This document shows, piece by piece, positions 37,168 to 49,323 of a stretch of DNA of 64,000 nucleotides (positions are counted from its first letter, which is position 1; every line of letters starts with the position of its first letter). Location of the stretch: NCBI GenBank assembly GCA_003996215.1, contig QJPP01007521.1, positions 1-64,000 of the forward strand, written 5' to 3'. The DNA comes from Jaltomata sinuosa. Lineage: Eukaryota > Streptophyta > Magnoliopsida > Solanales > Solanaceae. Position numbers and translations under genes: made by a program. Below the pieces are notes generated by a model that made no database searches, was not told where the DNA came from, and saw only the letters and a program-made list of their open reading frames with translations.

Positions 37168-39373
37168 TGCACGACCCAGACCACCAAGAGTGGCACCCAT
37201 CTAACCCCCGAATGAGCGAACCAATAGAACTTGACCCTTAGCATAGTCTAACCGCTTAAAATGAGTGTGCAAGAAAATAAACTAGCGATAATTAACCAAA
37301 ATCAAATCAACTATATTAAATAACCTGCGAAAAAATCCCCTAGGACATGAAGGTCATCGTACCAAAACGCTACCAAATATAGAGTACGAGGATGCAACCC
37401 CAAAATAAGCAATAGTCTAAGCCCGAAACAAGTGGGCTACAACCAATAAGAAAGAAACCAAGGTAGCTCGATCGAACAGCTCACCCTTGATGTCTTGAAG
37501 TGTCAGGATTACAGGTGAGGTCGTGCGTCAACCGTCGGAAGATTTCCTGTACTCACAAGAGAAATGCAAGTGCAGTATCAGTACACAACCACTGTGTACT
37601 GGTAGGATCATCAGCCAATTCCAAATAAACAGTATATGAACAGTACAAAAGTCAAGTAATAGTACAGGAAATATGTAAACAAACTAATAGGTAATTCTAG
37701 ACTAGAAGTCTCTCCCTAGCTTATCCCCACATGTAATCCACTTTCACAGCTATGATCAACAATCTACAATAAACAATAATTAGACCGCATTGCATATCCC
37801 GGACCTACCCTGGATCTCCTCTAGATAATACCTAAGTGTCAAACATACAACCCGGTCTACACCAAGACCAACTCACAAATCAATATGATGATAACCCGGC
37901 CTCTCAAGGACCATATGCACAATCACAAATCATAAACACAACCCGGTCCACACAGGGAACTATTAGTAAAAATGCAACAATACAATAAAGTAAACTCGTA
38001 CCAGGCGTGGTACCCGAGCTAACCAGTCAATATTTCTCTTACCAGGCATGGTACCCGAGCCAACCATTAGTATATCCCATACAAGGTGTGGTACTTGAGC
38101 CAACCGTTAGTATACCCGTATCAGGCGTGGTACCCGAGCCAACTGAATGTCATATAAATCCACAGTCACAAACAATGAACAATCAATACTTGTAAACCAA
38201 TAAGCAATAACACCTAGTTCATTTCGCAAGACTGAAAATAGGACTTTTGGACATTCCTAAATCATTCCCTAAGCAATGCAAACCATATAAATACTTAGAC
38301 AAAGGTACACAAACATACAACGCATACAGGAATCAATAACCATCACCTACCTCGAATAATCAAGCTCTACAGTGTCGGAGCTTTCCCTTTTTCAGGAACC
38401 CTTGCTTATTCTTGGTCTAGAAACAAACACATAAACATTATAGTTAATTAATTAGCCTAAATTACCCGGATTATACAAAATCCTAATCCCCAGGCCAAAC
38501 CATGATCATCCCAACCCTTTATGGGCTTTCCCGCCATTAATTCGCCTAAGATTATTATTTATACCGACACATTTAGAGAATTTAAGCTTGGTGATCATTA
38601 CTCATTAACTATAAACAATACCCAAGAACTCTAGCACCCTAGAATTCCCCTTTTTACCCGAATTCTAAAATCCTAGGTTATCCCAAACCTTTCTCCAAGT
38701 CCACCCCTAGCAATTCTATAGCGTAGGAAAGATATTACGGAGTTTGGAGAGTAGAATCCTTACCTTTAGGATGAAAAATGGTGAAAAACGGATGGAAATT
38801 GCCCAAAATCGCCCCCTTCTTCTCCCAAAATGTTTTGAAGAAAAACTGAACTGTTTTGGGGAAGTTTCTGCATTAAATTCCATCGCGCTCTGCTATAGCG
38901 GTCTGGTCCGCTCCGCTATAGCGGTACTTCCATAGCAGAGTCGACCGCTATGTTGGAGGCTGACCGACGTTGACTTTTGTTGTAGCGGTATTTTCTCCAC
39001 TACGACGGAGGTCGCTAAGGCGGAGTGTCAACCACTATGATGGTTGACATGGGACAAAAAGTCATAAAGTCCCCAAAATTGGTCCTTTTACAACACACTT
39101 ATTTTTTCAATATTCTGGAATAACTCCTTCACGTCAACCTCGATTCTGGGAGTTCTACTTACCCGAATTTGATTCCGAAAATTCCCCTGGACTCCTTTAT
39201 GTCTTAGCTAAATGGAAAACTAGCTCAAATCAAGACATTTAACCCAATCCTTACCCAGATTTCCCTAGACCATACCTCGCTCCAAAACTGACCGAGACTA
39301 GCCTAGCCCAGAATTTCAAACTCTAAGAATTGGCATGAATGGTTCACCCGTAACGACGGACCCGGTCATTACA
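37168..39373 (-). repeat. Element D 5' LTR
   Basis: It runs on the plus strand from TGCACGACCC (one base lost from TGTCACGACCC) to CCCGGTCATTACA, about 2206 bp. It carries the GGTACC-type array (37992-38145), the CCGCTATAGCGG-type palindrome array (38881-39045) and the hairpin at 37579-37601. Confidence 0.92.
37579..37601 (-). other. LTR hairpin (element D 5' LTR)
   Basis: CAGTACAC and GTGTACTG form an 8-bp stem. The loop is AACCACT, differing from the 3' LTR only in the loop. Confidence 0.65.
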
Positions 39374-39378
39374 AGTAA

Positions 39379-39585
39379 CGTTTCTCATGTGGCTTTTAAT
39401 GCGCAACTATTCAATTAAGTTTCATCATTTAAAATTTTACTTTTTATAGTGAAAGCAGAATGGCAATGCTATACTACCCTTGTTAAAAAAATATTATACT
39501 ACTCTTAGGAGTTAGATGAGTGACAACAAACTATTGTTTCAGCTCCTTCACACTTTCCTTATAAACTTTAGATGGCACTTAGATG
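39379..39585. other. Short intergenic stretch
   Basis: About 200 bp of AT-rich sequence lies between the D target-site copy and the inferred end of the hAT element. I see no gene in it. Confidence 0.5.
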
Positions 39586-39911
39586 TAAGGATGGCATCGA
39601 ATTCGATATCGGGTCGCCGGATTGGTAATTATCGGAATCGAGACGAATCGGTAATGCCTGAGCTGGTAATGGCTGGCGGACCAAATCTTACCGGTATCGG
39701 TGTTATCGGTAATTTCTAGCAATTTTGTCTCATCCCACTAATAAATGGGACAGACTCGGGACGAGTAACGAAACGAAATAGGGTCTAAAAGGATTTTTTA
39801 AAAAAATTATTTAATGTTTATTTAAATTATAACTTGAATTTCAAACTATAACTTATTCATATAGTTTTTTAAAGTTTTTTAAAAAATAAAATAAAATATA
39901 ACTTACAAGAA

Positions 39912-40016
39912 CATTTTAAAATTTAAAAAGTTAGTTTATAAATTTTAAAGTTTAAAAAGTTAGTTTATAAATTTTAAAATTTAAAAAGTTAGGCTATTTA
40001 ATTTTAAAATTTAAAC
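39912..40016. repeat. 29-bp AT-rich tandem repeat
   Basis: TTAGTTTATAAATTTTAAAG plus nine bases repeats with a 29-bp period about 3.6 times. It lies within the 3' untranslated part of the hAT element. Confidence 0.85.
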
Positions 40017-40248
40017 TTGAAATATGAAGTAAGTTAGTTAAGTAAGAATTTTTTTTATTAAAGTTGTGAAAATTATAAGTTTCTTAAAGTCTTGAAAATT
40101 AAAATATATAAATAGACTTGTATTAAATAGAAGACAATAATTAATGAAAATCAAGGGGAATAGCCAATAAATTTACTTATATAAAATAAATGATACAAAT
40201 TTGTACTATAAATATTAGAAGAGCACCTAATGAACTAGGCCTCAACTA

Positions 40249-42538
40249 TCATACTAATATCCACAATTTTCTAAAATAGTCCAGTCTTAACTTTTCTATC
40301 ATATCTTTGGAGACGTTCTCCGAAAGTTGTTGTGCTTGTTCCTCCATTGAGTTCATGTCGTCATCACTATTACATCCAATTATTGAAGCTAAAGCCTCTT
40401 TGTATTTGGGAATTAATTTTGGTAGCCCATAATTTCTTCGTTCGACATTGATCCAATCTCTAAACAACACCGATATCTCTAATCTGTTTTTTGCTAATAA
40501 ATACCTGTAATCTCTAATTTGAAATATTATCACGCTGAAAGCGCCCTCTGAAGCTACTATTGATGCTTCAATAGCTAGCACATTCCAAATCACCCTACGA
40601 AGTTTTTGAAATGTGTTGTTGCGGGTACTCCACCATTCTAAAAGTTGAGATTGGCCTTGTGCATCCCTAATACTTTTCAATTCCTAATTAAGATATTCAT
40701 CAAAATCATTCCTTTCAGAAGAACCAAGACCAAGATACTCATCCAACATATCATTAATATTATCTGTTCTAGGCCTAAAACTTTTAGGTTCATTATGTAC
40801 TTTATTTAATTCAAAGGCACTACACAAGTCATACGATTTTATTAGCTTCATCCCTTACGCTATTTTACATATTCCCACAGTTGGTTGTTCATGAAGTTGA
40901 ATTTCTAAATTTTGATTAATTTTTTCAATCTTTTTTGTTGCACCTTTTTCTTTGCAGGTTGGATTGAATAAACATGTTGTTAGATAAATTTGAGGATTAG
41001 AAAAAAAAAGATTGAATTTATCAATGTTGCTTCAATTAGCTCTCTAAATTTTTTAATTTTTTTTTCATTTAGCAAACTGAGAAGAAATAGTATAAATATT
41101 TGGTAAGACTAAAGAAATAATTGGATAATACAAAACAGATATAACATTTGTAGCTAGATAAAAAAAAAGTCTATAAGTTCCTTTACTTTTTTTCAATCAG
41201 TTTACTAATTCTTAAATTTGGATCATAATTATGAGCATTAAAAACTATTTATATAGGCAATCGATAAATATAAGCAACATCAAGCATTTCATATAAATAA
41301 TTTTATTTAGTAGCCACTTATTTTGAAACTTTTATATATGGAAGATTACATTATTTACAACATTGATTAAATTCACGAAGTCTAGAAATTTTTTGAATTT
41401 TAAAATTCAATAACAAGCAATTTCAATTTTAATACAATTATTTTCCTACATACTTATACCATCTCTTACAATCAAATTATATATATGTACAACACACCTA
41501 ATATGAAAAACATCATTATTAATTGGGTAAAGTCTAGGTTTTAGATAATCAACAACACTTGTATTATTAGAAGCATTATCTAAGATGATACTCATTACTT
41601 TATCACAAAGCCGATAAAATCTAAAATATCTCCTAAAGTAGCAGCTATATAACTACCGATTTTTTTCTATTCACAAATTATATAGCCTATAATTATGTTT
41701 TGCATGTTTCAATTATCATCAATTCAATAGACAGTAACAGTGAAATAATCATTACCATTAACACTACGACCCATATAAGAAGTGATAGACACCCTACCAT
41801 CATAATAGACAAATAAAAGATGAAGATAATGACAATGTTGAGCTTGAAATTCAAAATAACTTTTTTAATTGCGTTTCTTGAAAAATCTTCAAAAATCGGA
41901 TTATACGTTTGTTGAATATAATAAATAAAATCGAGATTTTCAGCAAAATTAAAAAGCAAGCCGGTAACAACAATCATTATAGTTATTTCTTCACGATCTC
42001 TTTCTCTACTATGTATGCATTGTGTACTAGGCCAGAGACATTAAAAGGGTTTAACTGTGTTTGAACCATGTTAGAACCTCCTACTCCTACCGATGCAGCG
42101 AGAATGGAAAGACCATATTTTTAGCATCGACTATAGGCTTAGCTTTCAAAATGCATTCTTTTGACATCTCCTGAAATGTTTAGCTAATGTCCCTATCCTA
42201 CCTTCATTACCCATAGTTTTATGATTCATCATTTTTTTACATTTTTTGCAAATAGCTTTAGTTTTGTCTTTATTTTGATCAAGAAATTGTCATACAACAG
42301 AAGTTTTAGCACGTTCAACCTTGGGCTTAACCCTGGTAGGATGTGAAGGGGAGAGGTCATCTTGACCCTGAAAAAAAGCTTCAGTAGCGGGACTAGTAGG
42401 TGTTTCATCTAAATCTTCGTTTTCTAATTCTACTTCTTCATCTATTTCTTCATCAAAATTACCAAATGCTCTTTCTAAGGATTCATGATCTATTTGAGTA
42501 TTATTATTAAAATTTGAAGCATCTTCATTGACATGCAT
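40249..42538 (-). pseudogene. hAT transposase, broken
   Basis: hAT transposases cut and paste DNA transposons. The start is placed at the methionine ending at 42538 (MHVNEDASNFNNNTQIDHE), followed by an acidic stretch. Minus-strand fragments then match the family in order: a BED-finger-like region (about 42100-42300), a segment readable as GRVSITSYMGRS..GNDYFTV across a frame shift near 41780, and SIILDNASNNTSVVDYLKP with HIYNLIV near 41480-41600, which resemble the catalytic core. The final fragment (40249-40680) is the C-terminal dimerisation domain, with WNVLAIEASIVASEGAFSV and LFRDWI. Several stops and frame shifts are present, so it is inactive. Confidence 0.82.
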
Positions 42539-42604
42539 AAATTATTCCCTGTTAATTCTAGTTCTAAACAATTCTTAATTAGATTTAGTACCACCCTTAC
42601 TAGA

Positions 42605-43556
42605 ACTGGATTCTTTACTATTTTTTCAAAAAAAAATTAAGATCTTACCCAAAAGCTTTGTTACACTTTTTTTACCGAATTTCATATTAAAACTAAATAA
42701 ACTATGAAAAGTAAGAAAAATAAATATAATCCAAAAATAAAATACATAAATTAAATAAATAGAGAGATGGAACGAATTATGTACCAAACGTCTGCGTAAA
42801 AACAAACGTATATAACCATAAGCAAAAAATTGAAAGATGAAACTTGAAGCTTGAAATTTGCTTCAAAAAAAATTCTCAAACTCCAATAGCACAATAATAA
42901 ATTAGAGAGATTATATAATTGTAGTATAACTTAGAAGAGAGAATAAGATGAGATTATAGATAATTTGTGAGAAATAGTGAAGGTTTAGGGGGTATTTATA
43001 GTGTAGAGAATGAGCTAAAGTGTATTTTTCAAAAATGCCCTGCGGTTAAATGTCTCTGTCATGTTAATAATAGACGCTTTTTTTAGCCAAACTATTAACA
43101 ATATGACATTTTTGGACCAAACTATTATCAGAGGACATTATTGTGCAATTTCACATAATTTAAGGGAATTTTTTACCCTTTCCTCAGTTTTTTTTTCTTC
43201 ATAATTTTGACTCTATTGTGCAGCTCATTATTGTGCAGCTCATAGTTTGTTCTTCAAAAGACATCGCACAAGGCAAAAACCTTTCAATAGTTTATTTCTT
43301 CTCTGTGGTTCATACATATTCTTGTCCGTATTGGATTAATAAATTTAGATATGGAAATTTTAACAACAGAATGAAAAAGAAGAAACAGTAATTTTTGCGT
43401 AAAATGGAAATATAGCCAACACCAGTCCTAGTCCCAGTCCCAGTCCTAGCGCAGCACAGAAACCCCTCACTCATAAATTCGAACAGGTAGGAAGAATTAA
43501 TGCAATCTGTACAAATGCCATAATGCACACAAACGCGTAGAGTTCTTATATTCCTT
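42605..43556. other. Upstream region of the receptor-like protein gene
   Basis: This is AT-rich sequence without a recognisable gene. It contains two direct copies of ATTGTGCAGCTCAT (about 43215-43245) and four tandem CAGTCC-like hexamers (43423-43446). The promoter of the receptor-like protein must lie here, but I cannot place a TATA box with confidence. Confidence 0.45.
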
Positions 43557-43631
43557 TTGACCATTTCTCTGCTTCTGTGCAACCACTTTCTCCTTATCAA
43601 TTTCCTCCTACTACACACCAGTACAAGTTGC

Positions 43632-46600
43632 ATGAAAATGAGAGCACTACATTTTCTATGGATTTTCTTGATACCCTTGTTGCAAATCTTATCAACTAAT
43701 GAGATTGTCTTGGTTTCCTCTCAATGCCTTGATGATCAGAAATCATTGCTTCTGCAGTTAAGGGGCAGCCTCCAATTCCACTCTAGTTTGTCAACCAAGT
43801 TGGCACGCTGGAACCACAACACAAGTGACTGTTGCAAGTGGGATGGGGTGATATGTGACCTTTTTGGTCATGTGATTGCCTTGGAACTGGATAATGAGTC
43901 AATTTCTAGTGGAGTTGAGAATTCAAGTGCTCTTTTCAGTCTTCAGTATCTTGAGAAGCTAAATTTGGCTTACAACAGGTTTGACGTTGGTATACCAGTT
44001 GGTATAGACAACCTCACAAACTTGAAGTACCTGAATTTATCGAATGCTGGGTTTTTCGGGCAAATTCCTATGGCGTTATCAAGATTAACAAGGCTAGTTA
44101 CTCTTGATCTCTCAACTCTTCTCCAGCCACTTAAATTTGAGAGTCCTGATTTGAGACATTTTATTGAGAACCTAACAGAGCTTAGAGAGCTTTACCTTGA
44201 TGGCGCTGATCTTTATGCTCAGAGGAGTGAGTGGTGTCAATCTTTATCGTCATATTTACCTAACTTGACCGTCTTGAGCTTGCGTGCTTGTCAAATTTCA
44301 GGCCCTATTGATGATTCACTTTCCAACCTTCAATTTCTTTCAGTCATCTATCTAGACCAGAACAATCTCTCTACTACAGTTCCTGAATATTTTGCCAATT
44401 TCTCCAACTTGACTACCTTGTCCCTCAGCTCTTGTAATCTGCAGGGAGCATTTCCTGAAACGATCTTTCAGGGACAAGCTCTAGAGATTTTGGATTTGTC
44501 AAATAATGAGATGCTTAGTGGCAGAATTCCAAATTTTCCTAGAAACGGATCTTTGAGGACGATATCACTAAGCTACACCAAATTTTCTGGTTTATTACCA
44601 GAGTCCATTTCGAACCTTCAGAACTTGTCCAAGTTAGAGCTCTCGAATTGCAATTTCAGCGGACCAACGCCTTCCTCAATGGAAAACCTTACAAATCTTG
44701 TTTATTTAAGTTTCTCCTCGAACAACTTCACTGGTTCTATCCCATATTTTCGACAGTCCAAGAAACTCACCTACTTAGACCTCTCGTATAATAGTCTAAC
44801 TGGTCTCCTCTCTCCAACTCATTTTGAAGGACTCTCAGAGCTTGTCTACATGCATTTAGGGAACAACTTACTGAACGGGATCCTTCCTGCATACATCTTT
44901 GAGCTACCCTCGTTGCAGAAGCTTTTTCTTTACAGCAATCAATTTGTTGGCCAACTCAACGAATTTCGCAATGCATCCTCCTCTCTACTGGATATAATTG
45001 ATGTGAGCAACAACCATCTGAATGGATCAATTCCCAAGTCCATATTTGGAATTGAGAGGCTTAAGGTCCTCTCACTTTCTTCCAACTTCTTTAGTGAGAC
45101 ATTGCCATTTGAGCTGATTGGGATGCTCAGTCACCTTACTACACTAGATCTTTCTAACAGTAACTTGACAATTGATACAAGTAGCAGCAATTCGACATCA
45201 TTCACTTTTCCACATTTGAGAATATTGAAACTAGTTTCTTGTCGGTTGAAAAAGTTTCCTGATCTTAAAATCCTGTCAAAGATGTTGATGTTAGACCTTT
45301 CAGACAACCAAATTCAAGGGCCAATACCAAATTGGATTTGGGAAATTGGTTATGGATTTCCCTCTCACCTGAATCTTTCCTGCAATCTGCTGGAGTACCT
45401 AAAGAAGCCTTACAATATTTCCGGCAATCTTGTAATCTTTGACTTGCATTCCAACAGGCTACAGGGTGACCTTCCAATTCCTCCTCCTTCTTCCATCTAT
45501 GTGGACTACTCGAGCAATAGTTTCAGCAATTCCATCCCACTAGATATTGGTAATTCTCTTGCTCTTGTGTACTTTTTCTCAGTTGCAAATAATAACCTCA
45601 CTGGAAGAATTCCTAAATCCATATGCAATGCCTTCTTCCCTCGAATTCTTGATTTCTCTAACAATGCCTTGAGTGGAACAATACCACGATGTCTATTGGA
45701 AAATAGTACAACCCTTGCGGTGCTGAATCTAGGGAATAATAGACTCGATGGTGTTATACCAGATTCATTTCCAATCGGCTGTGCTATAAGAACCTTAGAC
45801 CTCAATGAGAATACCTTACAAGGAAAGCTGCCAAGGTCGCTGGTGAACTGTAACTTGTTGGAGGTCCTGAATGTCGGAAATAACAGACTTGTTGATAGTT
45901 TCCCCTTCATGTTGAAGAACTCATCCAGTCTTAGAGTCCTAGTATTGCGCTCCAACAGATTTTATGGAAATTTTCAGTGTCATAGCTGGCAAAATCTCCA
46001 GATCATAGATATAGCCTCCAACAATTTTACTGGTGAATTGAATGCAGAATGCTTATCGAATTGGAAAGGAATGATTGTTGGAGATGACTATATTGATTCA
46101 GGACGCAATCACATCCATTTTACGTACTATCAGGAAACTGTGACACTAACCATCAAAGGAATGGAGATGAAGCTTGTGAAAATTCTCAGAGTCTACACAT
46201 CTATTGATTTCTCTTCAAATAGATTTCACGGAGTGATCCCAGATATGGTCGGAAATCTTAGCGCCCTCTATGTTCTCAATCTGTCACACAATGCCCTTGA
46301 GGGACCAATTCCAAAATCAATTGGGAAGCTAAAAATGCTTGAATCACTAGACCTGTCATCAAACCAGCTATCTGGGAAAATCCCTGTAGAGCTTGCAGAT
46401 CTCACGTTCCTAGCATATCTGAACTTATCATTCAACAAATTGTTTGGCCGAATTCCGTCAACCAATCAATTTCACACATTCTCAGAAGCTTCCTTTGAAG
46501 GGAACAGAGGCCTATGTGGGCTCCCTCTTGAAGATTGCAAAAGCAGTGACTCAGAGTTGATGCTGTCACCAACTCGTCTAGCAGACTCAGAGGATGACTG

Positions 46601-46736
46601 GAAGTTCATTTTTGCGGCTGTGGGATACATAGTAGGGGCAGTAAATACTATTGCACTTCTATGGTTTTACGAGCCAGTGAATAAATGGTTTGACAAGCAC
46701 ACGGAGAAATGCTTGCTTTGGTTTTCAACAATGTGA
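43632..46736 (+). CDS. LRR receptor-like protein (Ve1/Cf-type, cell-surface immune receptor family)
   Basis: This uninterrupted single-exon gene encodes 1034 residues if it starts at 43632 (MKMRALHFLW); 43638 and 43557 are also in frame. From this start there is a signal peptide (about 1-31), an LRRNT cap (32-75) with the SDCCKWDGVICD cysteines, and extracellular LRRs of the plant LxxLxxLxLxxNxLxGxIP type. A non-LRR island follows (about 810-855), then four more LRRs and a C-terminal cap with GLCGLPLEDC. A membrane helix (992-1013) contains GYIVG, a GxxxG motif, and the cytosolic tail is only about 21 residues with no kinase. The layout is that of receptor-like proteins such as tomato Ve1, which detect microbial ligands at the plasma membrane and signal through SOBIR1-type partner kinases. 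The ligand here is unknown. Length is close to Ve1, but the tail looks short. Many N-x-S/T sites are present. Confidence 0.93.
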   Translation: MKMRALHFLWIFLIPLLQILSTNEIVLVSSQCLDDQKSLLLQLRGSLQFHSSLSTKLARWNHNTSDCCKWDGVICDLFGHVIALELDNESISSGVENSSALFSLQYLEKLNLAYNRFDVGIPVGIDNLTNLKYLNLSNAGFFGQIPMALSRLTRLVTLDLSTLLQPLKFESPDLRHFIENLTELRELYLDGADLYAQRSEWCQSLSSYLPNLTVLSLRACQISGPIDDSLSNLQFLSVIYLDQNNLSTTVPEYFANFSNLTTLSLSSCNLQGAFPETIFQGQALEILDLSNNEMLSGRIPNFPRNGSLRTISLSYTKFSGLLPESISNLQNLSKLELSNCNFSGPTPSSMENLTNLVYLSFSSNNFTGSIPYFRQSKKLTYLDLSYNSLTGLLSPTHFEGLSELVYMHLGNNLLNGILPAYIFELPSLQKLFLYSNQFVGQLNEFRNASSSLLDIIDVSNNHLNGSIPKSIFGIERLKVLSLSSNFFSETLPFELIGMLSHLTTLDLSNSNLTIDTSSSNSTSFTFPHLRILKLVSCRLKKFPDLKILSKMLMLDLSDNQIQGPIPNWIWEIGYGFPSHLNLSCNLLEYLKKPYNISGNLVIFDLHSNRLQGDLPIPPPSSIYVDYSSNSFSNSIPLDIGNSLALVYFFSVANNNLTGRIPKSICNAFFPRILDFSNNALSGTIPRCLLENSTTLAVLNLGNNRLDGVIPDSFPIGCAIRTLDLNENTLQGKLPRSLVNCNLLEVLNVGNNRLVDSFPFMLKNSSSLRVLVLRSNRFYGNFQCHSWQNLQIIDIASNNFTGELNAECLSNWKGMIVGDDYIDSGRNHIHFTYYQETVTLTIKGMEMKLVKILRVYTSIDFSSNRFHGVIPDMVGNLSALYVLNLSHNALEGPIPKSIGKLKMLESLDLSSNQLSGKIPVELADLTFLAYLNLSFNKLFGRIPSTNQFHTFSEASFEGNRGLCGLPLEDCKSSDSELMLSPTRLADSEDDWKFIFAAVGYIVGAVNTIALLWFYEPVNKWFDKHTEKCLLWFSTM

Positions 46737-46746
46737 TCCTTAAACC

Positions 46747-46831
46747 AATAAATGATGAGTTTATTTAGCACGTGTTGCTGCTAATTGTGCCTCGCTTGAC
46801 TTGTTTTGTTGTAAAAAAACTGCAGAATAAA
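46747..46831 (+). terminator. Putative polyadenylation signals of the receptor-like protein gene
   Basis: AATAAA occurs at 46747-46752, just after the stop codon, and again at 46826-46831, after a T/G-rich stretch (TTGTTTTGTTGT). The second is the more likely 3' end signal by position. Confidence 0.45.
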
Positions 46832-46836
46832 CACAA

Positions 46837-47444
46837 TATCAATATGCATATTTAGTTTCTAAGTGTCAATGTTTTCCTTACTACATACATCAGATGTTCT
46901 TACTAATAAATAAAAGAGTCAGGTCCCAATTCTATCTTCAATGCTATCCATATATTTTTGAATCTTCCCTATGCATTTTGATACAAAAAAATTATAGTGA
47001 ACTATAAGAACTTCATTCTCTGAGCTTCCTTGTCACGTTCATGAGAAACCAACCAACTTTGTTTATGGAAATTATATTTCATCTAACTCTTACAGTGTAT
47101 CCTAGTACTAACTGAATATGGTATCACACAGAGAAAACACTATCACAACCTAGATAAACAAATGTATACATCATCAGATATCTAGCATTTCCAATAAAAG
47201 TAGATTAGGGAGAACTTTATGAAAATTTGGGTCATCAAACCTTAATGGCTAAGCAGTCTGTAATAGCATGCATGATGCAACGAAACTTTGGCCCGTAATC
47301 TTACAAGAATCAGTTTCATCCATACAATTTGGCCTGTTATTGTACAATAATCACACCAACAGAGGCAATACACACTCAAATTTCTGCAAATTTTTATCGC
47401 AATTTTTTCCTCCATTATTTCAACTGATTCACTGTTATCTCTAA
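46837..47444. other. Intergenic stretch before element F
   Basis: No gene or repeat is recognised between the receptor-like protein 3' end and the LTR of F. TCTAA at 47440-47444 is the presumed left target-site copy of F; its partner lies outside the window. Confidence 0.5.
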
Positions 47445-47937
47445 TGTCACGCCCCGAGACTAGGCCCCGGACGTAACATGACACTTGGAACCACGAGTGA
47501 TCCCAAGCGGGCCCTTGGTCTGACAAGTTGTTCATAAAACTATAACTTTTATAAATTTTGCGGAAGCTGGCAATAATAAACTTAGAACGAATCTCTGAAA
47601 ATAAAATATGAACCTCTTGGTTTCATTATCCAATACTGAAAGTCATTTTAAAGGACAAAATGACAAAAAGGGAACTGAAACTAACATGTGTCTAGCGAAA
47701 GCCTTTATGACATCAACTGACTGAATTCGTTGGGACATGGCCCCAAGCTACCTTTATTCAACTAAGCCATCTAAAAGACTAAAAGACTGAGAAGAAAATG
47801 ACCAAGTCCTCTGGATGCAAAGAGGACTCACCACAAGCTGATGTCGACGACGATGAGTCTAGAGAAGCGACCTGCTGCGATCCTGAGTCTGAACACCAGA
47901 GTCTACATCATAAAATGATGCAGCGCAAGAAGAGCGT

Positions 47938-47957
47938 CAATACAATGGAATGTATTG
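47938..47957 (-). other. LTR hairpin (element F) with compensatory change
   Basis: CAATACA and TGTATTG form a 7-bp stem with loop ATGGAA. Relative to CAGTAC/GTACTG in A and S4, G-C has become A-T on both sides, preserving pairing. Confidence 0.65.
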
Positions 47958-49313
47958 GTACGTAAAAGCTGAATAGAAGCATAAGCATGTACTACTGTAG
48001 AAACTGAAAGCTGAACAAGACAATAAGGCAAAACATAACAACTAGCAGAATAAGAAGATAGTGGTGGAACTTATAGACTTTCATTACAAAGCTGGGGATG
48101 TAACAAGAATGAGACAAGTGAGTTACCAAAGATCAACATGAAACATGTAAAGCTCATTTAATAAACTTTGTGGAACTAGAAGCCAAAACAAGAAATTTGA
48201 GACGCTATCATAAAGAAACTTTCGTGCATCCTCCATAAATCTTTAGTAAATAAATAGAAGGAAATGTTTAGTCTTTTAAGTTTGGGGGAGTTTCTCTTAA
48301 CCGACATAAACCATGTTAGCAACATGGAGTCCAATGTCTTGCTCACATTGAGAAGAGCCATCTTATACCTTGCATGGTTATAAGACGAAACATAACTTAT
48401 GGATCAAAATCTAAGCCCGAAGGCTAAAAGAGGAATCGCCCTAACTGCGGACGATCCTATCCTACGGTGGCACGTAGTTTTTGGGGCATGTGTATACCCA
48501 TCTCGGTGCTAAATAATCCTCCCAAAATATATTAGTTGCTCATAACATAAGTCTTAAAACATTTTCTAAAAATCATGCCAGTAGCTAAAATATCATATCA
48601 AGAAACATATCCTTCTTTGTGAGCCTTGGCTCTAAATCATTATAGCTTGCTTAAGCTTTTCGAGATACGATAACTTCTTTCACTTTTCAAAACATAAGTT
48701 GTACGAAAGGGTTTTCATAGTCTTTTTAGGAACTTAATAATTTTGAGATATATTTTCAAGTAATGTATGGGTCAATCTCATGAGAACATGAACGAGGCTT
48801 TCAATAACATAAATAAGATTCATAAGCTTTATATGAAGGAGATTAGTAGTCATGCCAAGAACTCAAATTTAAGGAAAGATTTTAAATAATGAAATTAACA
48901 AAGATCCTCAAGGAATATTCAAGAGGTTGTAGCAAGGCCAAGAACGATACTGTAGAACCATTCAACTTTGAAACCCTACTTTAAATCATGGTCTGAATAT
49001 GAAACTAAACTCAATTGTGGGGAAGAACGGAGTCCCTCACGAAAGGCGTTACTCTTACGTACATTGGAGATGAACTATAGAGAAGAATCCTTTGGATTTG
49101 GAGCCCTAGCTTGATTTTTCTTGATGCTCGAATGTTTGAAACCTTGAGAGGATTCGAGAGGCTGCTTTTAATCCATGTTAGGATAAATAGAGAAGTGGGA
49201 GACGTTTTAGAAGGGTGGGGGACGGATCTTGGATGAGAAAAGGACTGAAACACCCTCAAAATAACTTAAAAGAAGCAATTCCCATAACAATACTCTAGGA
49301 GTCCTATTTATAG

Positions 49314-49323
49314 ACAATTCCAA
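49314..49323 (-). promoter_or_regulatory. Putative TATA box in element F LTR
   Basis: The minus strand reads CTATAAATAG, directly downstream (sense) of the palindrome-rich segment, as in element A. Confidence 0.5.

Larger units (their letters stand above)
29752..39373 (-). mobile_element. Complete Ty3/gypsy element D (chromodomain type), TSD AGTAA
   Basis: D is 9622 bp with two LTRs of about 2.2 kb, a good PBS and full gag-pol order on the minus strand. It is flanked by perfect AGTAA copies (29747-29751 and 39374-39378). The chromodomain-like C-terminus of pol and the RG-rich gag start (MVNTRNN) match element E, so D and E are the same family in opposite orientations. The two LTRs differ visibly (I estimate about 10 percent), and the coding region has several frame breaks, so D is an old inactive copy. 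Confidence 0.95.
39586..43004 (-). mobile_element. Decayed hAT (Ac-like) DNA transposon
   Basis: A broken hAT transposase lies on the minus strand between 42538 and 40249. Its 3' side ends in a stretch (39586-39720) rich in CGGTAAT and ATCGGAATCG words, like the subterminal repeats of Ac-type elements, after a possible end TAAGGATGGCATCG at 39586. The right boundary is not defined: I set it at a minus-strand TATA-like CTATAAATAC at about 42995-43004, and no matching terminal inverted repeat is visible. The element therefore probably lost its 5' terminus. Confidence 0.6.

Noticed and set aside
43557..43631. Upstream in-frame methionine extending the receptor-like protein by 25 residues
   Set aside because: The added segment precedes a complete signal peptide starting at 43632 or 43638; family members usually start directly with the signal peptide.
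47242..47535. A 97-residue ORF at the edge of element F
   Set aside because: It runs across the LTR boundary, so it is not an evolved gene.
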